From positions 62,001 to 126,000 of the forward strand of contig JARVKI010000055.1 in NCBI GenBank assembly GCA_036674765.1: a DNA stretch of 64,000 nucleotides. The letters are read 5' to 3'. Below are positions 11,688-22,152 of the stretch, piece after piece. How positions within the stretch are numbered: position 1 is the stretch's first letter; each line of letters starts with the position of its first letter. This DNA is from Seiridium cupressi (lineage: Eukaryota > Ascomycota > Sordariomycetes > Amphisphaeriales > Sporocadaceae). A program made the translations under genes and the position numbers. The notes under the pieces were generated by a model. The model was not told where the DNA came from. It did no database searches and saw only the letters and a program-made list of their open reading frames with translations.

Positions 11688-12450
11688 TTCAAGATAAATG
11701 GATGCAAACAGAAGAATAGAAGGTAAGTTATTCTAGGTACGCAAAATGGGACAGTCTTGACTAACAACCCGTGACCAGACAAATCGCACGATACCCCATT
11801 TTGATACACGAAAAGTCATTTATCCCAGACAATGGTCACTAGCTTCCACTTTGAGCACTAGAAGTGCTTTGATTTTCGGGGTGTCAGTAAGGAATACAGT
11901 TGGCCAAAAACCATGGGATGGACATACAGGCGTGACGGGCATTTCGGGTCTATCTCCACTGCAATAGATCAACATGCATACAGAAGTGGCGACTTTAGAT
12001 GGAGATCCTGGAGTTGTGGGGAAGTAAATGATTAATAAGCTATAATGCCAAGGGCCAAGAATAGAAACTCGGTTTCAGACTATCTCAACTGTTTTAACGT
12101 TGTGTGAGCCAAATGTGGCTTGTCGCGGGACGAACCAACCAGTGATCTTTGCCATTGTTTATATTGAAGCGACGAAGTTGAATGTGCTGCAGTCACCGGA
12201 CACTACTCTTTAGACGTGGTACCTTGGCTGGTCTCTTATGGTCGGCGCCAAAGTCTCATCTCGTTGAGGGATTCTTCAAATGCATACCCGTCACCGGCCC
12301 GTTCACGCCCTTGTACAAAACCACATTAATGAACTGATATTCCACGAAGCAAAGCCATACAGTAAAAACACCCATTGATGTCAAGAACTCCCCGCTCTCC
12401 GGAAAGACGTTGATTCGCATGTATGAAATCCATACTCGAGAAGTTTCGCT
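11688..12450. other. intergenic spacer between convergent genes
   Basis: About 760 bp separate the stop of the small secreted protein gene from the stop of the F-box gene. No open frame with coding features is seen, and the stretch likely holds the 3' ends of both transcripts. Confidence 0.5.
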
Positions 12451-13935
12451 CTAATCGATGTTGACCTCTTCATTAAATCGAAGAGGATTGCTGTACCCTG
12501 GTTTACAGGCCATGTAGCGCTCTGCTAGGCTGAGCCCATCTGCCAACCTGGTTCTTGGGTTGCCGAATATTGTTCTTTTCTCTTCGGTGTCCATGAAATC
12601 GCACTCTTGCCCAGCTGGGTTGTCTAAAAACCATTGACAAACCGGATACTGGCGTAGGAGGTCTAGGACTCCAGCCCATGTGTGTGTTGCCAGATTTATA
12701 TCTTTGAGTGTAATCTGAGGCACGGAGCCTGATAACGTTCTGACGACCTTCTCTAATTGCGGCCTTGTGAGAGTCAAGTTACTGAGGGTGAGTCTGCGCA
12801 GCTCACGAGAATGGAGCCCTGATGTGGCACTCAAAGGGCCAGTCGATCTTGTCGATCCAGCATCTGACACATTGATCATGTGTGCCAGGGGAGCAAGGGC
12901 CATCACTGGCGGCTGATCACCCCAAAACAACCCATGATCTTGACAAGCTATCGGGAGGAGAAGCGCTTGTCGGAGAATATCGTCATTCTTTAAAATGCCA
13001 AAGTTTATACGGACATCGTCGAACCAGCTACCGCCACAGAGCTGCAATCCTCTGATACGAGGCATCAGGGCGATAGCTACGCCGAGTTCCCTAACAAAAC
13101 TGCCACTCTCCAATATGTTTCTCTGTGATCTCCTGCGAATCTTGTACTCCTCGTGTGCCTCTTTCAAGAGGACTTGATACTGCAGATATCTCTCGTCTCT
13201 GTTATGGGATGGACGAGAAGGGTCCGCGCTGAGAGCTTCCCAAGCGTTAATGATCACATTGGCCTTTTTGATCTCCCTTTCGATGTTGTTCCACTCGCGA
13301 AGACCCTCTAAGCGTCGTATTTCTTTGCGTAGCTGACCTATGTTGTATGTGGCGAAAATGTCCAGAGATCCGGCTACTGCCTCACTGTAGAGATTCATTC
13401 GGACTTTCACTCCACGCACGCCCTTGCGGATGACATGATGTTGTGAGATCTCTCGAACACGCGATAATGACGCTGGGGTTATGTCGAGCTTGAGAAAGCT
13501 CAAGAGGAGATGAGAGCTAGCTCCGCAGAAGCGTCGGCATGTTAAGCGAGCGTGTTTGATATCTTTAGTGGCATAGTGCAGACATTCAAGCCCGCTGGCC
13601 TCCTCCACATAAGACACCCGCCGTAGATGGCCAAAGATCTCGCAGAGTATTTCTCCAGGTAGATCGTCGATACACAGTTTTCTCGCCCCTTCCTTTGACT
13701 TGACGCCGATGGCAGCCCTTAACGACAATTGCTCTGCCTCCAGCCGTTGCTTTCTCAAAACAGCGTCCTGGCGTGCCTTTGCTGTTCTTTCCCTATTCGG
13801 TAGAGCGTTCCCAAATTTCGAGGTAGTCAATGGTGGCACCTGTGATGTTGCTTGGAGTTCCCCATTGATCTTATGCAGACGCATGTACAGCTCAGCCAGA
13901 GTCGTGTGACTGCCTGCTGCCTCAGGGGAAGGCAT
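12451..13935 (-). CDS. F-box protein
   Basis: Single-exon gene on the minus strand, 494 residues from ATG 13935. F-box proteins bind Skp1 and bring substrates to SCF ubiquitin ligases. The F-box starts at about residue 87 with LCIDDLPGEILCEIFGHLRR and continues through ARLTCRRFCGASSHLL, the usual L-P-x-E-I-L...I-F...L...R-x-x-C-R-x-F signature. The N-terminal 85 residues look like a short coiled coil (LAELYMRLHKINGEL; KQRLEAEQLSLRAA). This layout, a heptad-rich N-terminus, an F-box and then a long region without clear repeats, is common in expanded fungal F-box families. The C-terminal part has a few LRR-like segments (LRRLTLSNLTLTRPQLEKVV) that could bind the substrate, which is unknown. The frame stays open 15 codons upstream of this ATG but contains no other ATG there. 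Confidence 0.8.
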   Translation of the reverse strand: MPSPEAAGSHTTLAELYMRLHKINGELQATSQVPPLTTSKFGNALPNRERTAKARQDAVLRKQRLEAEQLSLRAAIGVKSKEGARKLCIDDLPGEILCEIFGHLRRVSYVEEASGLECLHYATKDIKHARLTCRRFCGASSHLLLSFLKLDITPASLSRVREISQHHVIRKGVRGVKVRMNLYSEAVAGSLDIFATYNIGQLRKEIRRLEGLREWNNIEREIKKANVIINAWEALSADPSRPSHNRDERYLQYQVLLKEAHEEYKIRRRSQRNILESGSFVRELGVAIALMPRIRGLQLCGGSWFDDVRINFGILKNDDILRQALLLPIACQDHGLFWGDQPPVMALAPLAHMINVSDAGSTRSTGPLSATSGLHSRELRRLTLSNLTLTRPQLEKVVRTLSGSVPQITLKDINLATHTWAGVLDLLRQYPVCQWFLDNPAGQECDFMDTEEKRTIFGNPRTRLADGLSLAERYMACKPGYSNPLRFNEEVNID

Positions 13936-15004
13936 TGCCACTGGGAGTACCGTCGTTATGAAGCCCAAGAACGAGCGCAAGGAGACTCCGTAAGCCTAGA
14001 GTATGGCTTCAAATCAACCTGACGCCTGCACAGGTATTGATGATGGAAACTTTCCATCTGCATGTGTTGTGCGACTGTTGGGTTGAGATCCGGCTGGTCG
14101 GTCAGTGTCATCCCGGCTCAGCATTAGCAGGGCTCCTGACGGGCTAAGCTACCGTAGCCGATATCCGGCTATTGCGGAGGAAGGAGGAAGGAGGAAAAGA
14201 AATAAAAGAAATAAAGAAAAAAGTGGAATTCGGGTCAGCATAGATACTCGTTGATGCAAGCATCGAAATAAGCCTAAGGAATACACATTAAGAACCCAGG
14301 AAAGTTGCCAATGGGAATCTGCAATGACAGCTCCCCGCGTCCTTTCCAGGAGATATCACGCTATTTGTGGCTGGAATTAGCGTATCCTGCCCACTCCATT
14401 AGCTCGAGCGCAAGGCTGTGCGATTGAGCTTGCGTATTGGTACAAATCAGTCAAGGTACAATGAGACGACATGATGGATACGAAATGATATCAACAATTG
14501 ACCAAAAGCGGCTGGAGGACATATTGCATTGGTGAAATAGATTTTGTGTTTCGAAGCGGTTAGGTGCTCTTGGTATCGGCCCATGATTGATACAGAGGTT
14601 CTACTCAACCTAATCGTGAGAGTCCCGTTCGTGAAGTCGTTGAAAAGAGACCGAAATTAGATAACCTACTGAGTTGACATTGACTCTCCGGAAATGCTCA
14701 TAATGTGTGATTTGGGGAACAGTGTTCAATAGGATACGCCAAAGCTAAATCGGCTTGCAAATACCTCTTGTAAGGAAATAGTACGATGTTCTGGGATCAC
14801 CTGTGGCTGGAGTGCACAAGCCACACTTTTCTTGGCGCTTCAACTTTCCAAAAACATTCAGACAGCAAATCCAGCTCTAAATAACACGGCGAAAACAGCT
14901 TGAAATATCTCCATTTTGTAGCCAGATACCCGATGCGTCCTAGGTAACATTGCGGCTTACCTCCGGGTAGGCGCTCTCCAACGAATTGCAGCAGATAGCC
15001 CACC
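13936..15004. promoter_or_regulatory. divergent intergenic region between the F-box gene and mdm10
   Basis: About 1.07 kb between two start codons on opposite strands, so it should hold both promoters. A purine-only stretch of about 45 bases (GGAGGAAGGAGG, then A-rich) lies near 14176-14223. No coding potential is evident. Confidence 0.5.
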
Positions 15005-16483
15005 ATGCGTGAGTTCATGGACTACATCCAGAGCTCATTCTACGCAGCGACCGGCTGGAACCGCGACAACTCTTACAGCTCTCTCAATGCCACGGCCGAC
15101 GCTCTTCTCAACTTCCCGACACCGCGCGGGCTCCGGCTCACGCTGGGCTCCCTGGCCACACCGCAGTTCGCGACCGCCTACCAACTTGGGACCATCGGCG
15201 TAGTGGATGGCTCCGTCTCATATCTCTACTCGTCCGTCTCCCTCACAAATGCGATCGCCCAAAGCAACAGAATACCACTGCCTGATCTGCTCAGGAGCTA
15301 TAAGCCATTGGCCGAGTTGTCTAGGGGGTCCACCGGCAGCGGGAACTGGATAAGAGGATGGGACCGTGTAGAGAAGGACGCTTTGGCCTACGGCAGACTC
15401 TACTTGCCGCGATCTATGCTAGAGGCTCTGGTGGTGAAGAGGTTTACACCCGATCTCCAGGTGCAGGTCAGTGCCGTGTCGGGTCAGACACTGCGTAATG
15501 GCGGCACCATGCTGGGCATGGTGCAGTATGACGTTGGCCACTATGGCATTGAGGGTCTGGCATCTTCAGACGGAGGTCTGATGGGCATGCGCGGTCTGTA
15601 CAACTTTGGGGGAGATGTCGCAAAGCTTCAGCCAAAACCACTGTCAACTGATGATGGGGGGCCCGTGAGCGTCAGCGGTAGCGGGAATGGCAACGGTAAC
15701 GGCAACGGAGAACGCGAAGGTATCTACGGTCGCTTCAGTGCAGGCGCCGAGTTGTATTACGGAACATTGAACAAGTCGGGAGGCATGAGCGTAGGGATGC
15801 GATTCGCAACTTTACCCACCTACAGAGGATCACCGCTGACAGCAACGATGACGATCAATCCATTAATGGGAAATATCAGCTGGAGCTACGCCGTCATGGC
15901 CGGGAAACATTGTTCCTTGGCCAGCAGAATGGATTTCAATGTCTATAGCTACGAAAGTGACTGGGTCATCGGCATGGAGCTCTGGCGGAAGAAGGGGGCC
16001 CGGGCCTCTGGCATAGACGAGAACGCTCTGACGCCGACTCAATCTAGTCCTTCGCGGATGGTCAGGAGCTTCCAAGCAAAGTTGGAATGGAGATTGGATG
16101 ACCCGCTCCCATCCATGGACGGGCCCGCGCCTAAAGTCGAAGTAATACCTGCACCAACAATAGTGACAGAACCGACAGAGCCAGCCGAACCAGTTGAAAG
16201 ACTCGGAGCAGGTATCACCTCGAAGAAGGAACGCAGTTTTCGGTCAAAGTTGGAATGGAGACCCGACAGCGCAGACGACGAGCTCGTTGCCAGGACGGGA
16301 AATGAAGACGACGAGGAGTACTCCGCGGTGCTGAAGGCCCGATTGGATCAGAACTTGAAGATTGGCCTGCTCTGGGAAGGGAGGGTTCAATCCTTGCTTT
16401 TCAGCCTGGGAAGTGGCGTCGACCTGCGTCGGCTAGACTCTCCCTTTCGAAGCCTAGGACTCGAGGTCCAGTTCTCCTCTTGA
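15005..16483 (+). CDS. mdm10: Mdm10, mitochondrial outer-membrane beta-barrel protein
   Basis: Single-exon gene, 492 residues. Mdm10 is a 19-strand porin-like barrel of the mitochondrial outer membrane. It belongs to the ERMES tether (with Mmm1, Mdm12 and Mdm34) that links mitochondria to the ER for lipid exchange, and to the SAM/TOB complex that inserts Tom40. Family hallmarks are the N-terminus MREFMDYIQSSFYAATGWN, the segment NFPTPRGLRLTLGSL, and GSVSYLYSS. The C-terminal strand RSLGLEVQFSS ends in alternating hydrophobic residues like the beta-signal read by SAM. A Gly/Asn tract at about residues 221-238 and an insert rich in Glu/Pro/Thr at about 375-440 are low-complexity loops probably outside the barrel. 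No cleavable presequence is expected. The gene diverges from the F-box gene across about 1.1 kb. Confidence 0.93.
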   Translation: MREFMDYIQSSFYAATGWNRDNSYSSLNATADALLNFPTPRGLRLTLGSLATPQFATAYQLGTIGVVDGSVSYLYSSVSLTNAIAQSNRIPLPDLLRSYKPLAELSRGSTGSGNWIRGWDRVEKDALAYGRLYLPRSMLEALVVKRFTPDLQVQVSAVSGQTLRNGGTMLGMVQYDVGHYGIEGLASSDGGLMGMRGLYNFGGDVAKLQPKPLSTDDGGPVSVSGSGNGNGNGNGEREGIYGRFSAGAELYYGTLNKSGGMSVGMRFATLPTYRGSPLTATMTINPLMGNISWSYAVMAGKHCSLASRMDFNVYSYESDWVIGMELWRKKGARASGIDENALTPTQSSPSRMVRSFQAKLEWRLDDPLPSMDGPAPKVEVIPAPTIVTEPTEPAEPVERLGAGITSKKERSFRSKLEWRPDSADDELVARTGNEDDEEYSAVLKARLDQNLKIGLLWEGRVQSLLFSLGSGVDLRRLDSPFRSLGLEVQFSS

Positions 16484-18584
16484 GTTCACACAGTTTACTC
16501 TCACAATTGGCTTAGGATGTGATATTGTCGGCTTGGCATCCTGAGGTGGGATGATGCGAGGGAGAAGTCGATCTAGTGTCAGGACCGGCTCCAGTCCCTT
16601 AGATCATCTTATCAGGACGACAGCCGGACCGCAGTGGCGGGACTCAACGGTGCATATAGACACGAGTCAAGTTCATTCAAGCATCCCGAGCTTTACTAAG
16701 CACTCTCGACCGCTGAATAGGATCACATCTTGCTGTCGTAGACTGCTATCGCCGAGCGGTTGAATGCGTTTTGGTGAGGACCTGCATGCATTCAAGGTCG
16801 CATTTGGGCCACAGCAGGTGCGGTTTAGTCGAGACTCCACCAACCTTGATGGCCACCCATCCCAGAATGAACCCTCGAGGTAAGGATGCAACACACCGAC
16901 ATCAGTTCCGACCCGCTGGACTGGTACGGCTGCCGGTCCCGAGTAGACGAGACATCGCGTATGCTGGAGCGAACCCTCATCGAGAGCTCGTTTTGGATAG
17001 TTGCAGTCTAATTGCGGCTCCGTCGTGGTTTAATTACGACCAAGGTTGCCAATGGCCTCAACGCGCTTATACTAGTCTGAGCAGCGTTGCAATGCATTAC
17101 CTAGATACCCGAAAAGAGAACAACGAGGCAAGCCTTCTTTGGAAAGGATCGAGCTTGAGATGAAGAGACCCAGGGATTACCAGACTCACATCAGCTGTAC
17201 GGTCCATCTCGATGCATAAGCTAGTCTCACAGAACGGTACAAAGGCCGTATTAGTCGTATCAGACGGATCAAGGCTCGAAAGTCAATTGTGCCACTCGAG
17301 AAATTCTAGTGCCATTCTACGTTGTTGTCCAACATGTGCCTACCCAGAGTTTCAAACATGCTTAACACGAGGGTTGGGCTTGTCCAACATTGAGCACGTT
17401 TACTGCCGTTGGAGTACGGCATGTAACACGTGATAACGGGAAGCATCCATTCAGCTCTTTCAAGAAGCAAAAACGCGTTGTTCCAAGCGTCACATTGTGC
17501 GGGTATGAACGATTTGTCTTGGCTAAACAAGCGGCTGCCTTAACACTGGGTCTGTCTTCGGTTGGTTGGGTTCGGTGTCGAATTTGCTCACGTACATGTA
17601 CTTGGCAATTGAGGACCTTGATGGACACCTGCCTAGAAAAGCATCAGTTGACTTACCGGGGGGCTGGAATCAACGACAGACCCACGAGGGCACTCAGAAA
17701 GACCTGCTGTGAATCCCACGTGCAACGGCAGGACAAACGCTCTGTCCGACAGTAGGACAATAAGAATAAAGGATGGAAGCATTTCGTTTGTGCGACGACA
17801 TTGTCCACTCTATTTCGATGTTGTGATGAGGAGAACAAAGTGATGCCGTTTATTTTAAGGTGGATATCCCATGCATTGTATGTACGTAGTGCCCGCCCCT
17901 CTACAATCCAATTACTAAAATCAGATCCCCCACCAGCATAGCGCTCAAGGAACTGACGAGGTTGCATTTCTCAGCGCTCTGATACGTCACAATCCCTTGA
18001 CAAAGCCGCACTAGGCAAAGCGGCAGCGCTGGACTCTCTGCACCACCGAGGCGCCTCCCGTCCATCAGGGTTCTCAAGTCGCAGTGGGCTCCAGTGGCCC
18101 CCCTCGAGCGCCGCATCCACCGCGCCGGCCACAAACCCTGCTCGCCCTGCTGCTGGCTGCTGCCCTTCTGCACCCGCCCGGCCATCAAGGTCCTCACGAC
18201 CGGATTTGAGTGGGACGGCGATCCATAATCCCATGAGGTCAGCCCGTATCATTTTTTTCCCTTCCCAATTCACCACCGCAAGGAAATCACCGGAGAAAGA
18301 AAAATTCCTGGTCAATCTTGACGGGCTGGTCCTCCGTTTTATCGCTGCATCATTTTCGTAAACCTTGCATAACACGCTTCTTGCAAGCTGCAGGTACAAA
18401 AGGGCTACAGACCTTGCTGGACCAAGCACCCCAATCCCCGCGACTTCACAAGCATACCTATCGATGAGATAGAGTTCAGAGCGACCAGCGTACCGTCATC
18501 TGTTGGAACTTCGAATTCTTCCGCGTCCCTGGCGGCTCAACTCTCCCGATCACTTCTCCATCACACACCTCACACGGCACAACC
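16484..18584. other. intergenic spacer upstream of the zinc transporter
   Basis: 2.1 kb without a recognisable gene. The part at 18000-18200 is GC-rich and includes an imperfect direct repeat of about 20 bases (18057-18076 and 18177-18196). The last 150 bp before the transporter start look like promoter and leader. Confidence 0.45.
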
Positions 18585-19724
18585 ATGGACGCCTTTCTGC
18601 GAGCAGCACTGCTGAGACGGCAGGATGAAAGCGGCGCCACGCCCGAGGAGGAGCCGGCCACTGTCACGGTCGACTGTGGCTCCGGTAACGAGTTCGACGG
18701 TCGGCTCGGCCTCCGTGTCTCGGCAATCTTCGTTATCCTGGTCTCGTCGCTACTCGGCGCTATCTTGCCCGTCGTTCTCGCCAGAAGTCGGCGTATCCGT
18801 GTTCCTCCGATCACTTTCTTCATCGCAAAGTACTTTGGTACCGGTGTCATTATCGCTACCTCGATCATGCACCTGCTGGTACCTGCTTTCGATGCTCTCA
18901 GCTCGCCCTGTCTGCAGGACTACGAGATCTCGGCCTATCCCTGGGCAGGCGGCATCTGCTTCATGACAATCATGGTCATGTTCTTCATTGAGGTTCTGAT
19001 CAGTCACTACGATCTCTTCAGCCCCGGCGGTCATAGCCATGGTAGTGAAAATGCCGACCCGTCCCTCAGTCTCCTCAAGAAGGGCTCAGACGTCTCCTCC
19101 AACCCACCTTCTCCTGTTCAAGATCTGGAAGCTGGTACCAGCAATGCCGCAAAGGAGCAGCCTTCGAATACTGGCCTACCAGGTGAAGACCATCTTGGTC
19201 ATAGCCGCGAGCACACCGAGAGCGACGCCGCATTCGCAGCTCAAATGACAGCATTGTTCATCCTTGAATTTGGTGTCATCTTTCACTCCATCTTCATTGG
19301 TCTCACCCTCGCAGTTGCCGGCGATGAGTTCGTCGTTCTCTACATCGTTCTAGTCTTTCACCAAATGTTTGAGGGTCTCGGTCTCGGATCTCGACTTGCG
19401 ACAGCGTCGTGGCCCAAGGGAAAGAGCTACATGCCGTATCTCCTGGGAGTCCTTTACGCCCTCAGCACACCCATCGCCATCGCTGCCGGATTGGGAGTCC
19501 GCGAGACACTTACCCCAGGTTCTAGTACGACCTTGATCGTGAACGGTATTTTCGACGCTATATCTGCAGGCATCCTTTTGTATACAGGATTGGTGGAGCT
19601 GATGGCCCACGAGTTCATGTTCTCACCGCAGATGCAGTCTGCTGGACTGAAGATGAAGATGGGGGCGCTAGGATGTGTATTCCTGGGCGGAGGTCTTATG
19701 GCCCTGCTTGCAGAGTGGGCCTAA
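18585..19724 (+). CDS. ZIP-family zinc (or other divalent metal) transporter
   Basis: Single-exon gene, 379 residues. ZIP proteins move Zn2+, sometimes Fe2+, into the cytosol from outside the cell or from organelles. Eight hydrophobic segments can be drawn, with both ends outside. The long loop between segments 3 and 4 (about residues 147-215) carries the metal-binding motif HSHG and a second His/Glu-rich part (EDHLGHSREHTESD). The pore helices are intact: helix 4 has FHSIFIGLTLAVAG and helix 5 has FHQMFEGLGLGS, which hold the His and Glu residues of the binuclear metal site. The N-terminal DESGATPEEE...CGSGNEFDGRLGLR matches yeast Zrt1/Zrt2-like fungal proteins. Regulation by a Zap1-type factor is usual in the family, but I did not identify a zinc-response element. 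Confidence 0.93.
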   Translation: MDAFLRAALLRRQDESGATPEEEPATVTVDCGSGNEFDGRLGLRVSAIFVILVSSLLGAILPVVLARSRRIRVPPITFFIAKYFGTGVIIATSIMHLLVPAFDALSSPCLQDYEISAYPWAGGICFMTIMVMFFIEVLISHYDLFSPGGHSHGSENADPSLSLLKKGSDVSSNPPSPVQDLEAGTSNAAKEQPSNTGLPGEDHLGHSREHTESDAAFAAQMTALFILEFGVIFHSIFIGLTLAVAGDEFVVLYIVLVFHQMFEGLGLGSRLATASWPKGKSYMPYLLGVLYALSTPIAIAAGLGVRETLTPGSSTTLIVNGIFDAISAGILLYTGLVELMAHEFMFSPQMQSAGLKMKMGALGCVFLGGGLMALLAEWA

Positions 19725-20896
19725 GCTGGTGAAGAAGAGAGATAGAAGGTTTCATGACCCTGTATAGACGACGCATCAACGGTAAAAAGTCCATTTTTTG
19801 TATGGAGTAAGGATCAAACAGGGTGGTATAAGCATCAGGCATATGGCGTTTCCGGCACTCGGTAAACAGGACCGTGATTTGATACGGGCCGTCAGTGGGA
19901 TCTGCGATATTTTTCGAGATTCATGATCTGGTTAATAGAGATACCCTCAATCGATTTATGAAAGTATGTCAAATGCAATGTGAAGCTTTTTGAAATTAGT
20001 CGAGCTAGAGCTGAGATGAGGGGTTGTGCTTACAACGACGCTAGCTTCTGACCAGCTTTTGACCAGCTTTTGACCGGGCCCATCGAGCATCCGCCCGCCG
20101 GGGCCGTGCTGACTACAATGCATTTCTGATATGAGCCAAATTCTGTTAAGCATTGCTTTCTTTGACCTCGTACTCAATCATCAAGTAACGAGAATCCTCA
20201 ACCGAATTTTTGGAGGCGTGCTAGGAATCCCCGTTCCCATCCATCCAGTACGCTAAATTTGGGACGCCATGTGGATAACGAAGATGCTTCAGACAGACTA
20301 AGTGGAACAAAAGACAGGACGCTTGAGCAGGCTGCCGGAGTGCATATGTACCTACCTGACCACGAAGCAAAAGCCTCGTTACTTTGCTACGAACCCGAGT
20401 TCCTCGAGCTATTTGCTTTCGTGCAATGACCTTATATCAGCACAACGTCAACCGCTCCGTCTTTGCACCACCAGTTCACATGAGTTTCTGTTCCTGCGGT
20501 TTGTGTGATACGACGCTGACATTGCTCTATCATCAGTTTGTAACCCAAATGGTCACATATCACCAGCAGTGACACGGATACTGTAAATGGAAGACTGACT
20601 GACTGTACGGAGTGACAGCTAACTTATGCACCGCGGTTTATCATACTCATTGTGAATACACTTGCTAGATATGAACTCGACCAAGAGTCATCAATCCAAG
20701 CTGCGTTCTCCATCTGAGGTCTTCTCAAATCAAGGTGGTGCGAGCGGTTATCATCAATTTCGTGGTGTTCAGGAAGCCTCATGAATTGGTCAATCAGAAT
20801 GTCAAGCCATTTTCAGACGCCGAACCCTATGCTGTACCTGAAACCAGAATTCCCCTTGCCCGTGCCGGATATCATGACTGTTTGGTAGAAGTACGT
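19725..20896. other. intergenic spacer between convergent genes
   Basis: 1.17 kb between the stops of the zinc transporter and RPS19. An 11-bp tandem repeat lies at 20043-20075. No coding features are seen. Confidence 0.5.
20043..20075. repeat. 11-bp tandem repeat, three copies
   Basis: Three copies of the unit AGCTTTTGACC, the first with one changed base, lie head to tail in the 3' spacer. It is a minor local duplication. Confidence 0.8.
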
Positions 20897-22092
20897 TTAC
20901 TCGTCATCTTCCTCCTCCTCCTCGTCCTCCTCAGCAACGGTCTGGGCGATACGGTCCAAGTCACGCTGGCCAGACTGAGTGATGCGGCGTCCACCCTTCT
21001 CCTCGTCCTGCTCCAAGACGCCAATCTTCTCGAGGGACTGGAAGACCTTTCGGTCAACGCTGCCGCTAGCATCAACGTCTAGTTTGGGACAGTTAGTTTC
21101 TGTTGCAAGATGTCCAATGAAAAATTGGCAGAAATTCGATATCCGGGGGAGCAGTGGATCTTGGATGGGAGTACTTACGATGAGAAGGTCGGACACCTCG
21201 GTTCTTGGCGGTACCGTGGACGCGGCGAAGTCTACCGACACCTACAGTCTTGCGGACTGGTTGAGAAAACATGTTAACCCTCGGCCAAGAGTAGGGGAAA
21301 TGCGGGCCTGAATGACTTACGGTAGACATGGCGAGCGACAGAGGCGGCGCGGACGTAGTACCAGTCAATGTTCTGGGGGGGAAGTTCGCGCGATGGTCCT
21401 GTCTTCACAGTGTCGACCCATCCTGTTGTTCTCCATCAGCATTTGCAAGGTAAATGGGCAACTACGAGGCGGGGTGTCATGGAGAGCGGCGCTGTGGCCG
21501 TTTGTGCGTTAAGGTTGCAAACTCAAGTCGCCGTCTGCCATCAGATACGTGCGTCCAGATGCCTCCGAGCACAAGCGCGGAGATCCCAAGACGCAGGTGT
21601 TTTCCTGGTAGGTAAGAACCATCCAGTCCATGGGGCATGATCACGTAAAGGAAAATTCAACGTACCAGGAATTGGGAGCTTTCCCTGCCTTTTCAAGAAA
21701 TCCGCATAGGCGGTGATGAAGCGTTGAGCTGTCAAAGCACATATCAGCATATTCCGTCACCAGAGTCCTTCGACCCCTCGCGCCTGATATGTCTTCTACA
21801 CGATGACCTTCGAGGTCGCCCCATGTATTGGTATCGAGGTGCGCGATTGGAGATCGGCTCAGAGGTCGTTGTAGATTGTGGGACACTCACCGTCCACGTC
21901 GCCTAGCAAGAGAAAAAATGTTAGCATCATCTGTGCATAGGCGAAGATAGTATTTGCGTATGCTGCAAATGCACGCGATCTTCCTGCACTTCGGTCCGGC
22001 CGAAGCCAGACGCCAAAGCTCGTCGGGTTCGAGGCTGGGAGGAGAGCAGAGGTTCCGTTTGCACTGTACTTACGAACAGAGATGCCACCCAT
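20897..22092 (-). CDS. rps19: 40S ribosomal protein eS19 (RPS19)
   Basis: Six exons on the minus strand: 22092-22074, 21902-21891, 21728-21666, 21422-21321, 21256-21179 and 21078-20897. They join without a frame break to 151 residues. RPS19 is a small-subunit protein of the 40S head, needed for 18S rRNA maturation. The product shows the family sequence throughout: [78 protein letters not shown] and a C-terminal region [16 protein letters not shown], ending in an acidic tail of Asp and Glu. Exon 2 is only 12 bp and codes for the RDVDA junction; without it the frame is kept but conserved residues would be lost. All introns have GT...AG borders. The early, longer introns (171, 162 and 243 bp) are typical of ribosomal protein genes. 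Confidence 0.93.
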
Positions 22093-22124
22093 GATTTCGG
22101 TATTGAGTTGATTGACGGTGGATT

Positions 22125-22152
22125 GGTCGGTGGTCGGTGGTCGGTGGTCGGT
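22125..22152. repeat. heptamer tandem repeat in the RPS19 leader or promoter
   Basis: Four perfect copies of GGTCGGT (ACCGACC on the RPS19 strand), followed by two degenerate ones. Being within 60 bp of the start codon, it is probably transcribed. Confidence 0.8.

Noticed and set aside
13936..13980. Upstream extension of the F-box protein by 15 codons
   Set aside because: There is no ATG in it; translation would need a TTG start.
17901..18429. Overlapping minus-strand frames of 98 and 152 residues upstream of the zinc transporter
   Set aside because: Two overlapping frames without motifs in GC-rich promoter DNA; the transporter lies on the opposite strand.
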